Of a DNA stretch of 64,000 nucleotides, positions 16,183 to 23,188 are shown in pieces. Under the pieces are notes generated by a model. The model did no database searches. It was not told the origin of the DNA and saw only the letters and a program-made list of their open reading frames with translations. Numbering within the stretch: the stretch's first letter is position 1; each line of letters begins with the position of its first letter. A program made the translations under genes and the position numbers. Source of the stretch: Litorimonas sp963972195 (GTDB lineage: Bacteria > Pseudomonadota > Alphaproteobacteria > Caulobacterales > Maricaulaceae); contig CAXATH010000002.1 of assembly GCA_963972195.1 (NCBI GenBank), forward strand, positions 124,001 to 188,000, written 5' to 3'.

Positions 16183-17052
16183 ATGAGTGACATTAGTGAG
16201 AAACCCGTCAAATCGATGAGTGGTATACCGTTCTTATTGGTTTTGTTGGCTGTCGTTATCGTCGGCGGGGCTGCTTTGGTCGGCGTCGACATACATAAGG
16301 TGGCAAAAGTGATTATCGGAGCGGTCGGAATCTTGGTCATACTTGTGACCTGTGCGGGGTTTTATATCGTTGAACCCAACCAGTCTGCGGTTCTGAGCCT
16401 GTTCGGAAAGTATATAGGGTCTGTTCGCACTCCGGGTCTGCGCTTTAACAATCCGTTTTACACCAAAAAGAAAATTAGTCTGCGTGTCCGTAACTTTGAA
16501 AGCGGAAAGCTCAAGGTCAATGAACTGGACGGCTCACCAATCGAAATCGCTGCCATTGTCGTATGGGAGGTCAATGACTCCGCCGAAGCGGTTTTCAATG
16601 TTGATAGTTATGAGAGCTTCGTCCAGATCCAATCCGAAGCCGCGATCCGCACAATGGCCACAAGCTATCCATATGATCAGCATGAGGCAGATCAAATCAG
16701 TCTGCGCTCTCACCCAATAGAAATTTCCGACCGTCTCCGCCACGAAATTCAGGATCGTTTAGCCAAGGCGGGCATCAATGTGATTGAGGCCCGGATTTCT
16801 CACCTTGCTTATTCCCCTGAAATCGCCGGAGCCATGCTTCAGCGTCAACAGGCTGGCGCCATCATCGCCGCCCGTAAGAAAATTGTCGAAGGCGCTGTGG
16901 GCATGGTGGAGGATGCCTTACTCGAGCTAAAATCAAAAAATATTATTGATCTCGATCCGGAGCGCCGGGCCGCCATGGTTTCCAATCTTTTGGTGGTACT
17001 TTGTTCTGACAAGGCGACCCAGCCTGTCGTGAATACAGGCTCACTTTACTAA
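16183..17052 (+). CDS. SPFH/Band-7 domain membrane protein
   Basis: 289-residue member of the stomatin/prohibitin/flotillin superfamily. Two hydrophobic segments (about 14-36 and 44-66, IIGAVGILVILVTCAGFYIV) anchor it, then an SPFH domain begins with EPNQSAVLSLFGKYIGSVRTPGLR and continues through GSPIEIAAIVVWEVND, the AAIRTMATSYPYD block and a helical HEIQDRLAKAGINVIEARIS. The C-terminal coiled region (AMLQRQQAGAIIAARKKIVEG) is typical of oligomerising SPFH proteins that form membrane rings. GGGAGAGG precedes the ATG. It leads a tight four-gene cassette with an Arc-like protein and two DUF4177 proteins. Confidence 0.92.
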   Translation: MSDISEKPVKSMSGIPFLLVLLAVVIVGGAALVGVDIHKVAKVIIGAVGILVILVTCAGFYIVEPNQSAVLSLFGKYIGSVRTPGLRFNNPFYTKKKISLRVRNFESGKLKVNELDGSPIEIAAIVVWEVNDSAEAVFNVDSYESFVQIQSEAAIRTMATSYPYDQHEADQISLRSHPIEISDRLRHEIQDRLAKAGINVIEARISHLAYSPEIAGAMLQRQQAGAIIAARKKIVEGAVGMVEDALLELKSKNIIDLDPERRAAMVSNLLVVLCSDKATQPVVNTGSLY

Positions 17053-17066
17053 AGTGTCTGGTTGAT

Positions 17067-17270
17067 TTGCCTCGCAAAACTCAAAATAAACCGGCTAAGA
17101 AATCCTTTCCTTTGCGTGTGAATGCAGAGGTACTGGACGCGATGAAGCGGTGGTCTGATGATGAGCTACGTTCGCTAAATGGGCAAATAGAATTTATTCT
17201 CCGGGAGGCTTTGCGAAAGCAGGGACGTCTAATAAAAAAAGGATTGGAAGAGGAGACCGAAAATGAGTGA
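17067..17270 (+). CDS. Arc-like ribbon-helix-helix protein
   Basis: 67-residue basic protein starting at TTG 17067, 14 bases after the SPFH stop. The core SFPLRVNAEVLDAMKRWSDD followed by ELRSLNGQIEFILREALR is a classic Arc/MetJ ribbon-helix-helix: one beta strand, a short helix with the LRVN/D..L pattern, then a longer helix. Such proteins usually bind operators as dimers, so it could autoregulate the cassette, or act as an antitoxin-like partner. The tail is Lys/Glu-rich. Its end overlaps the next gene by eight bases. No clear Shine-Dalgarno precedes the TTG, suggesting reinitiation after the SPFH gene. Confidence 0.82.
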   Translation: MPRKTQNKPAKKSFPLRVNAEVLDAMKRWSDDELRSLNGQIEFILREALRKQGRLIKKGLEEETENE

Positions 17271-17442
17271 AAAATGGGAATATAAAATCGTTCAGCCAGA
17301 AAAAGGAGGCGGTATTACCGGCGCCGACATCCGAGCACATAGCGCCGAATTTCTCAATAAATATGGCCGTGAAGGGTGGGAGTGTTATCATGTGAAAACA
17401 GATGACCATCCATCGGTATTTTACCTGAAGCGAAAATTATAG
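17263..17442 (+). CDS. DUF4177-like small protein, copy 1
   Basis: 59-residue protein starting at ATG 17263 inside the end of the Arc-like gene. It opens KWEYKIVQPEKGGG and closes EFLNKYGREGWECYHVK ... FYLKRKL, which is the DUF4177 pattern: an N-terminal WEYK strand, an amphipathic helix with GxEGWE, and a final strand FYLKR. No membrane segment or Cys pair. Function of DUF4177 is unknown. A second copy follows ten bases downstream. Confidence 0.8.
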   Translation: MSEKWEYKIVQPEKGGGITGADIRAHSAEFLNKYGREGWECYHVKTDDHPSVFYLKRKL

Positions 17443-17451
17443 GAGCCTACC

Positions 17452-17628
17452 GTGCGGGAAAAGAAATGGGAATATAAAGTCGAGCGGGTAAAGCCTGCGG
17501 TTTTCGGTACGACGGACAAGCAGAATGCCCAGATTGAAGACCGACTAAATCGGTTGGGACTGGAAGGATGGGAATTGGTCAATGTCGTCCTCTACGGGCA
17601 ACAACGACATCTTTATTTAAAGCGTTAA
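17452..17628 (+). CDS. DUF4177-like small protein, copy 2
   Basis: 58-residue protein from a GTG at 17452, with AGGAG nine bases upstream. Same architecture as copy 1: KKWEYKVERV, helix RLNRLGLEGWELVNVV, final strand RHLYLKR. The two copies are diverged outside the WEYK, EGWE and LKR anchors, so this is an old duplication, and they may form a heterodimer. It ends the cassette; the glycosyltransferase on the opposite strand ends 13 bases beyond. Confidence 0.8.
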   Translation: MREKKWEYKVERVKPAVFGTTDKQNAQIEDRLNRLGLEGWELVNVVLYGQQRHLYLKR

Positions 17629-17640
17629 TTCAGAAACACG

Positions 17641-18792
17641 CTAACTCTTCGGAACCGATTTTCCTCGTAAAATTCTCCAAATGCGTCTGAGTGTTCGTTT
17701 GGTAAGGTGGTAGGGACTGCTCGCGATGCGCGCCAAACGTCTGACCCGGCGCCAGCGTTTTCGGGCCAGAGGTGTGTATTCCGGCGTCAGGTAATCATAG
17801 AAAACCTCGGAGACGGCGTCCCAGCTATAATTTTGGGCATGCGCCACACAAGCGTGTCTCGACATATCCAAGGCCTCCAAACAAGCTGTTTTCAAATCTT
17901 CATTAATAGATCCGGCTCTGGAGCCCGGTATAATGTCGATGGGTCCGGATACGGGGTAACCGGCGACAGGAGTTCCGGACGCCATAGATTCGATTATAAC
18001 CAGGCCGAACGTGTCCGTTTTCGACGGAAACACAAACACGTCTGCATCAGCAAAATAACGCGCTAAATCTTCCCCGAATTTCGGACCGGGGAAAGTCACC
18101 TCGGGATACTTCTTTTTCAATTGGCTTAATTGCGGGCCATCTCCAATGACGACCTTGGAGCCGGGCAGGTCGAGGGATAGAAAGGCCTCGATATTTTTCT
18201 CGACGGCGATGCGGCCCACATTTACCCAAATCGGCCGTTCCAGATTTTTGTAGATATCGTCGGGTGAAAAACGGCGGCCGGGATTGAAGGTTTCCATATC
18301 CACACCCCGGGCCCAAGGGGCCAGTTTGGTGAAGCCGCGTTCGCGCAGAAATTCTACCATCGACGGGGTGGTGACCATGGTCCGTCCACCGGAGTTATGG
18401 AAGTCTCGTACCAATTTATAAGTCCACGATATAGGAATAAATGGAAAACGGGCTTTAATATATTCAGGAAACTTGGTGTGATAACTGGTGGTGAAAGGCA
18501 TGCCCCACCGAAGGCAGAGCGATCTAGCCATCTGTCCCAAGGGTCCTTCTGTTGCGATATGAATAGCTTCAGGTCCAAATGTGGTTATTCGCTTTTTGAC
18601 GCTGTTGAAAGCGAACGGAGCCAAGCGAATGTCGGAATAGGTCGGCAAGGGGAGGGTGAAGTATCCGTCTGAAGGGGCAATGACTTCTACAACATGCCCT
18701 TTACCGCGGAGCGCCTCTACCGTTTGCGTTAAAGTGCGCACAACGCCGTTGACCTGTGGATGCCAGGCATCAGTAATAATCAGGATTTTCAT
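17641..18792 (-). CDS. Glycosyltransferase family 4, GDP-mannose-dependent-transferase-like
   Basis: GT-B fold retaining glycosyltransferase of about 383 residues. The ATG at 18792 gives the family start MKILIITDAWHPQVNGVVRT; in-frame ATGs at 18804 and 18816 are alternatives. Further motifs are PSDGYFTLPLP, TSYHTKFPEYI, WARGVDMETFNP, VNVGRIAVEKNIEAF (nucleotide-sugar domain) and KTDTFGLVIIESMASGTPVA containing the E-x7-E-type motif. The C-terminus is very basic. The closest described families are the MgtA/PimB-like mannosyltransferases and glycolipid synthases acting on diacylglycerol at the inner membrane; donor and acceptor cannot be fixed from sequence. Confidence 0.88.
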   Translation of the reverse strand: MKILIITDAWHPQVNGVVRTLTQTVEALRGKGHVVEVIAPSDGYFTLPLPTYSDIRLAPFAFNSVKKRITTFGPEAIHIATEGPLGQMARSLCLRWGMPFTTSYHTKFPEYIKARFPFIPISWTYKLVRDFHNSGGRTMVTTPSMVEFLRERGFTKLAPWARGVDMETFNPGRRFSPDDIYKNLERPIWVNVGRIAVEKNIEAFLSLDLPGSKVVIGDGPQLSQLKKKYPEVTFPGPKFGEDLARYFADADVFVFPSKTDTFGLVIIESMASGTPVAGYPVSGPIDIIPGSRAGSINEDLKTACLEALDMSRHACVAHAQNYSWDAVSEVFYDYLTPEYTPLARKRWRRVRRLARIASSPYHLTKRTLRRIWRILRGKSVPKS

Positions 18793-19304
18793 ACTCTTTG
18801 GCATTACCAAGGGCAATTATCAGTACAATATATATAAAATATCACAAACATCATAATTATTGTTCGGTTCTTCTGACTCTCTCAGCTTCCTTTGATCGAG
18901 AAGGAGAATCAATTTTATACAATGACTATACACAGAATCAGGCCTCCTGACCCTGTTTTTGTAGCTCAAAACCTCTATGCAAAAGATGGATATGAGACGT
19001 GCTGATTTGGGTCTTATTCTGCTTTAAAAAGCATTTGATTTGAACCCAAAAAACCGTGTGACAGTTTTGTAAAAAATTCAACGTATTTCCAAGGGCTTAA
19101 CGATTCATAAACCTTTTTCGCCCCATTTCAGGACTACTAAGTGTTGACGTGAAAGCCGAATTACACACAATATGTAGTCGAAGCCGCTCGGTTTCGTGTT
19201 TTACGGTAGAGATGTGGGGGACAGTTCAAAAGGGGCTGTTTTTGTGTCCGTCAAACACTTGAAAAAGGGCGTCGAAATTAACACCTTGGGAGGGTTGGAG
19301 GATC
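18793..19304. other. 512-base intergenic region upstream of nrdA
   Basis: Between the divergent glycosyltransferase and nrdA genes. It is AT-rich near 18825-18860 (glycosyltransferase promoter side) and holds a putative nrdA promoter with an NrdR-like box around 19144-19178. A possible 27-codon frame at 18922-19005 lacks a well-spaced ribosome site. GGGAGGGTTGGAGG precedes the nrdA ATG. Confidence 0.5.
19144..19178 (+). promoter_or_regulatory. Putative nrdA promoter overlapped by an NrdR-like box
   Basis: TTGACG at 19144 is followed after 17 bases by ACAATA (19167-19172). Overlapping it, ACACAATATGTAGT (19165-19178) fits the NrdR box pattern ACACwATATnTwGT, where the Zn-ATP-cone repressor NrdR binds. 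NrdR boxes normally come in pairs about 31 bases apart; I could not find a convincing partner, so the call is tentative. Confidence 0.4.
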
Positions 19305-21236
19305 ATGACAGAGAATAATGAAAGCGAATTCAGTGCAATGAGCGAAGCTGATGTAGAACTGATGGATTTGTCCGAACCTACAGAGGCGACTATTGAGCCA
19401 AAGCCGCAAACTCAGAAGCAGAAGACATCACAACCGCTAAACCCGGATGTAGAGCGTCCCCAGACGGTTCGGGCTCGCGATGCGCTGTTAACGGATTTTG
19501 GCAAGAAAACCCTTGTAGACCGCTATCTGCTCCCAGAAGAAACGTATCAGGACATGTTTGCCCGCGTCTCGCGCGCCTATGCCGATGACACGGATCATGC
19601 TCAGCGCCTTTATAATTACATGTCCAAGCTATGGTTCATGCCCGCCACTCCGGTTTTGTCAAATGGCGGGGCGGATCGTGGTCTACCGATCTCCTGTTTT
19701 TTGAACTCCGTCGATGACAGTCTCGATTCGATTGTGGATATCTGGAACGAAAATGTTTGGCTCGCCTCTAATGGTGGCGGCATCGGAACTTATTGGGGCA
19801 ATGTTCGCTCTATCGGTGAAAAAATTGGCCGCGCCGGAAAGACATCCGGAATCATTCCTTTCATCCGCGTTATGGATTCTCTGACCTTGGCGATTTCCCA
19901 AGGCTCACTCCGCCGTGGCTCTGCTGCAGTCTATCTTGATATTCACCATCCAGAAATCGAAGAGTTTCTGGAAATTCGCAAACCTTCCGGCGACTTTAAC
20001 CGCAAATCTCTGAACCTTCATCACGGTCTGAATATCACAGATGAGTTTATGGAAGCTGTCGCATCGGGCGCCGAATTCGGCTTGCGCAGCCCGCATACAA
20101 ATCTGGTGATTAAAACTGTTAACGCTCGGAAGATCTGGCAGAAAATTCTGGAAATGCGCTTGCAGACCGGCGAGCCCTATATGGTGTTCTCCGATACAGT
20201 GAATAACGCGCTCGCCAGACATCAACGTGACGCCGGTATGAAAGTGCAGCAGTCCAATCTCTGCGCTGAAATCATGCTCGCCACTGGTCGGGACAAATAT
20301 AATAAAGAGCGGACAGCTGTTTGTTGCCTTTCTTCTCTTAACGCTGAACGTTGGGATGAGTGGAAAGACCAAGAGGGCTTTATCGAAGACATTATGCGTT
20401 TCCTAGACAATGTTCTGGAGAGCTTCATCCGCAATGCGCCGGATAAAATGGCGGAAGCCAAATATTCCGCCATGCGCGAGCGTTCGGTTGGTCTCGGCTT
20501 AATGGGTTTCCACTCGCTCTTGCAGTCCAAGAATATTCCGTTCGAAAGCGCGATGGCCAAAAGCTTTAATAACCGCATGTTCTCCTACATCCGTAAAGAG
20601 GCAGACAAGGCGTCAAATACTCTGGCGGCTGAGCGCGGCGCTTGTCCTGACGCGCAGGATATGGGCGTTACAGATGAACGGTTTAGCCACAAAATGGCCG
20701 TGGCTCCGACGGCGTCTATCTCGATTATTTGCGGGGGAACGTCTGCCGGCATCGAGCCAATACCAGCTAATATCTACACTCATAAAACCCTGTCTGGGTC
20801 TTTCACAGTTCGTAACAAGTTTCTTGAAGCCTTGCTTGAAGAGAAGGGTATGAATACTGAAGGTGTTTGGGCCACGATTTTGGAAAATGAAGGGTCTGTC
20901 CAGCATCTGGAAGATTTAGATGAGCATGAAAAAGCTGTTTTCCGGACAGCGTTTGAAATTGATCAACGTTGGGTCATCGAACATGCCGCCGACCGCGCTC
21001 CGCATATCTGCCAAGCACAGTCGCTGAATATCTTCATCCCGGGCGATGTCGATAAATGGGATCTTCACATGCTACATTGGCAGGCATGGGAAAAAGGTGT
21101 GAAATCGCTATATTATTGCCGGTCAAAATCGATTGCCCGAGCAGGTTTTGCAGGCTCCGAAAATAAATCCGAAATAGAGCAAGCCATGGAAGCGGCGGCT
21201 CCGACGGATTATGAGGAATGTCTCGCCTGTCAATAA
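19305..21236 (+). CDS. nrdA: Class I ribonucleoside-diphosphate reductase, alpha subunit
   Basis: Catalytic subunit converting NDPs to dNDPs, 643 residues. Active-site residues are in place: Cys131 (PISCFLNS), the triad N318-C320-E322 (QSNLCAEI), Cys340/341 as redox partner of Cys131, the radical-transfer pair Tyr603-Tyr604 (SLYYCRS) and the C-terminal swinging pair C639-C642 (EECLACQ). Residues 1-50 are a Glu/Thr-rich disordered leader; the fold begins at VRARDALLTDFGKKTL, so there is no N-terminal ATP-cone, the domain that normally senses dATP. The beta-subunit gene is not adjacent. Ends at a strong terminator, so it is a single-gene unit. Confidence 0.93.
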   Translation: MTENNESEFSAMSEADVELMDLSEPTEATIEPKPQTQKQKTSQPLNPDVERPQTVRARDALLTDFGKKTLVDRYLLPEETYQDMFARVSRAYADDTDHAQRLYNYMSKLWFMPATPVLSNGGADRGLPISCFLNSVDDSLDSIVDIWNENVWLASNGGGIGTYWGNVRSIGEKIGRAGKTSGIIPFIRVMDSLTLAISQGSLRRGSAAVYLDIHHPEIEEFLEIRKPSGDFNRKSLNLHHGLNITDEFMEAVASGAEFGLRSPHTNLVIKTVNARKIWQKILEMRLQTGEPYMVFSDTVNNALARHQRDAGMKVQQSNLCAEIMLATGRDKYNKERTAVCCLSSLNAERWDEWKDQEGFIEDIMRFLDNVLESFIRNAPDKMAEAKYSAMRERSVGLGLMGFHSLLQSKNIPFESAMAKSFNNRMFSYIRKEADKASNTLAAERGACPDAQDMGVTDERFSHKMAVAPTASISIICGGTSAGIEPIPANIYTHKTLSGSFTVRNKFLEALLEEKGMNTEGVWATILENEGSVQHLEDLDEHEKAVFRTAFEIDQRWVIEHAADRAPHICQAQSLNIFIPGDVDKWDLHMLHWQAWEKGVKSLYYCRSKSIARAGFAGSENKSEIEQAMEAAAPTDYEECLACQ

Positions 21237-21260
21237 ACCTTAAACTGATTTAAAAGATTA

Positions 21261-21290
21261 GCGCTCGATACGTGTATCGGGCGCTTTTTT
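21261..21290 (+). terminator. Rho-independent terminator of nrdA
   Basis: GCGCTCGATA, tight loop, TATCGGGCGC followed by TTTTTT; one G-U pair in the stem. Confidence 0.92.
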
Positions 21291-21360
21291 GTGTCTTTCG
21301 CGCCACATATACAAAAAATTTACACTGTATTGGAAACATAACTATCCAAACGCCGTAAAC

Positions 21361-21380
21361 TTGTCATAATCTTATGACAA
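21361..21380. promoter_or_regulatory. 20-base perfect palindrome, candidate operator
   Basis: TTGTCATAATCTTATGACAA: two nine-base arms around TC, 76 bases before the start of the 21457 gene and with no T-run, so not a terminator. Its size and symmetry fit a dimeric repressor or activator site. The binding protein is unknown. Confidence 0.5.
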
Positions 21381-21456
21381 AGAAGCGAGAATATAGTAAT
21401 ACACCTTTTAGTGGTAAATTTGTCCTCGTAAAATAGAATGGGAAAGGCGCATAATC

Positions 21457-22179
21457 GTGTTGAAATTTATCCAGCACCTAATTTCAAAACGCATTTGCGT
21501 CGCGATTTCTATACTTTGCGTATCTTCAATTCCCGCCGTTTCTTTTGCTCAAGAGGCCCCCAATATATCTAAAGGGACGCATGAAGGGCTTAATTTCAAT
21601 CTAGGCTCAACCATTAATCCGGAATATTCATCCGAATTCGAATTACAAAAAGGCTTGATCGACCTGCCGTCCGGCAGCGTTGGTTCGACCTTATTTAAGC
21701 TCGATATATCTGACCCCAAATGTTTGACCGGCTCCGGGAACTGTCTGCGGCGCAATGAGAATGTCAATTTGGGCATGACGCGGCAATTCACAAGTGGAGT
21801 CACCAAAGGACTTGATTTGTCATTAATTCCTCGGGCCTCAATGCGGTTTAACGACGAAGAGTCTTCTGCCCTCGTCGGAGCCGTTGTCGAAATTGGAAAG
21901 GATCTTCGTGAGGGGTCTGAATTCGAAAATAATACCTGGTATGTTTTTGCCGGGGCAGATGCGGAAGCTCTGACATATTCTCCGAATTCTATTGGCCGCC
22001 TGACGAATGGGCAATTCCATCTGCAGGACCGGATTATCGTCGGCGATGCCCAAGCTGGAGTTGGCTATCGAATCGGCGACGCAGATGTTTCTCTGTCATA
22101 TATGCGGCGCGAAGCAACCGCGGAAGATTTCAGCTTTTCTGAGGACGCAGCCGCTCTTTCCTTTACTTGGAAAAGATAA
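21457..22179 (+). CDS. Outer-membrane beta-barrel-like protein
   Basis: 240 residues with a signal peptide (core CVAISILCVSSIPAVSFA, cleavage likely at AQ-EA). The mature part has alternating polar/hydrophobic strands, many Gly and Asn turns, two cysteines (DPKCLTGSGNCLR) and a C-terminal Trp-Lys-Arg after AALSFTW, consistent with a small barrel. The segment WYVFAGADAEALTYSPNS and the later RIIVGDAQAGVGYRIGDADV resemble the end of the LpxR-like lipid A deacylase family (DUF2219), but the N-terminal catalytic region of that family was not recognised, so no activity is claimed. A 20-base palindrome lies upstream and a terminator follows. Confidence 0.72.
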   Translation: MLKFIQHLISKRICVAISILCVSSIPAVSFAQEAPNISKGTHEGLNFNLGSTINPEYSSEFELQKGLIDLPSGSVGSTLFKLDISDPKCLTGSGNCLRRNENVNLGMTRQFTSGVTKGLDLSLIPRASMRFNDEESSALVGAVVEIGKDLREGSEFENNTWYVFAGADAEALTYSPNSIGRLTNGQFHLQDRIIVGDAQAGVGYRIGDADVSLSYMRREATAEDFSFSEDAAALSFTWKR

Positions 22180-22202
22180 GGTCCTCCCAGTTCAAAATAA
22201 AA

Positions 22203-22230
22203 AAGCGCCTCTCAAAGGCGCTTTTTTTTA
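22203..22230. terminator. Bidirectional terminator
   Basis: AAGCGCCT, loop CTCA, AAGGCGCTT with flanking A and T runs, between convergent genes ending at 22179 and 22244. Confidence 0.88.
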
Positions 22231-22243
22231 ATTGTTCGTCAAC

Positions 22244-23065
22244 TTACTGTTTTAAGAAGTCCAGAAGGTCATCGGTCAATTGATCCTTGTGAGTTGCCGT
22301 GAGTCCGTGAGGTGCTCCCTCATATTTGTTAAAAATAGAATTTTTAATCATATCCGCCGCCGCTTGACCGCTGGTTTCGATCGGAACGGTTTGATCTGCC
22401 GTGCCGTGAATGACTAAGGTTGGAACGTCAAACGCATCCATGTCGGAACGAAAGTCTGTTTTACCAAAAGCATCAACGCAGTCCAGAGTCGCTTTCGGGG
22501 ACCCTTGCAGAGCCATCATCATCGACCATTCGATTATCTCGTCGCTAACGCCGCCGCCTTCTGTTCCATTTCCGTAAAAGTCCTGAAAGAAACCTTTCAA
22601 AAAATTGGGTCTATCTTCACGTAAACCGTTTTTGATATCGTCAAAAACTTTTTCTTCTACGCCATCGGGATTGTCGTCAGTTTTCAACATATAGGGAGCA
22701 ACAGAGGAAATGAGTCCGGCTTGTTTGACACGCTTTCCTCCGTGGCGTGACATGTAACGCGAAACTTCGCCGCCTCCCATAGAGAATCCGATGATCGCAG
22801 CGTCTTTCAATTCCAGCTGATTCATAACCGAGGCAAGGTCATCCGCCATTGTGTCGTAATCATATCCGTCCCAAGTTTGGACGGAACGGCCAAAGCCTCT
22901 TCGGTCATAGGCAATAACGCGGTATCCGTTTTCGGCTAGGCGCACCGCCTGATACTCCCAACTGTCGGAATTCAGCGGCCAGCCATGAATGAGGACGACA
23001 GGACGACCTTCGCCCCAGTCCTTACAAAATAATTTTGTTCCGTTTGCGTCTGTTATATATTTCAT
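22244..23065 (-). CDS. Alpha/beta hydrolase, non-heme chloroperoxidase/arylesterase type
   Basis: 273-residue serine hydrolase starting at ATG 23065 with AGGAG upstream; the frame extends another 44 codons but without a ribosome site and into the lysS promoter side. The N-terminal YITDANGTKLFCKDWGEGRP, oxyanion loop LIHGWPLNSDSW, YDRRGFGRS block, nucleophile elbow GFSMGGGEV (Ser about 99) and the acid/His region VIHGTADQTVPIE ... GAPHGL are characteristic of cofactor-free haloperoxidases and related esterases. The reaction in vivo (ester hydrolysis or perhydrolysis) cannot be chosen. Divergent from lysS. Confidence 0.92.
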   Translation of the reverse strand: MKYITDANGTKLFCKDWGEGRPVVLIHGWPLNSDSWEYQAVRLAENGYRVIAYDRRGFGRSVQTWDGYDYDTMADDLASVMNQLELKDAAIIGFSMGGGEVSRYMSRHGGKRVKQAGLISSVAPYMLKTDDNPDGVEEKVFDDIKNGLREDRPNFLKGFFQDFYGNGTEGGGVSDEIIEWSMMMALQGSPKATLDCVDAFGKTDFRSDMDAFDVPTLVIHGTADQTVPIETSGQAAADMIKNSIFNKYEGAPHGLTATHKDQLTDDLLDFLKQ

Positions 23066-23188
23066 CAAAAATTCTCCTATTCTAAGAACAATAACGGAAG
23101 GAGACATTAGATGTTCCCGAGCGCGCTGATTTGATGGAGACGTTGATGCCTTCTTGACCCATCTTATCAATGCGCCTAACTCCCGCCC

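Noticed and set aside
18922..19005. 27-codon ATG frame in the nrdA upstream region
   Set aside because: AAGGAG lies about 15 bases from the ATG, too far for a ribosome site, and no conserved pattern is visible.
19097..19110. CtrA-like TTAA-N7-TAAA at the nrdA upstream region
   Set aside because: One arm deviates from TTAA and nothing else supports cell-cycle control here.
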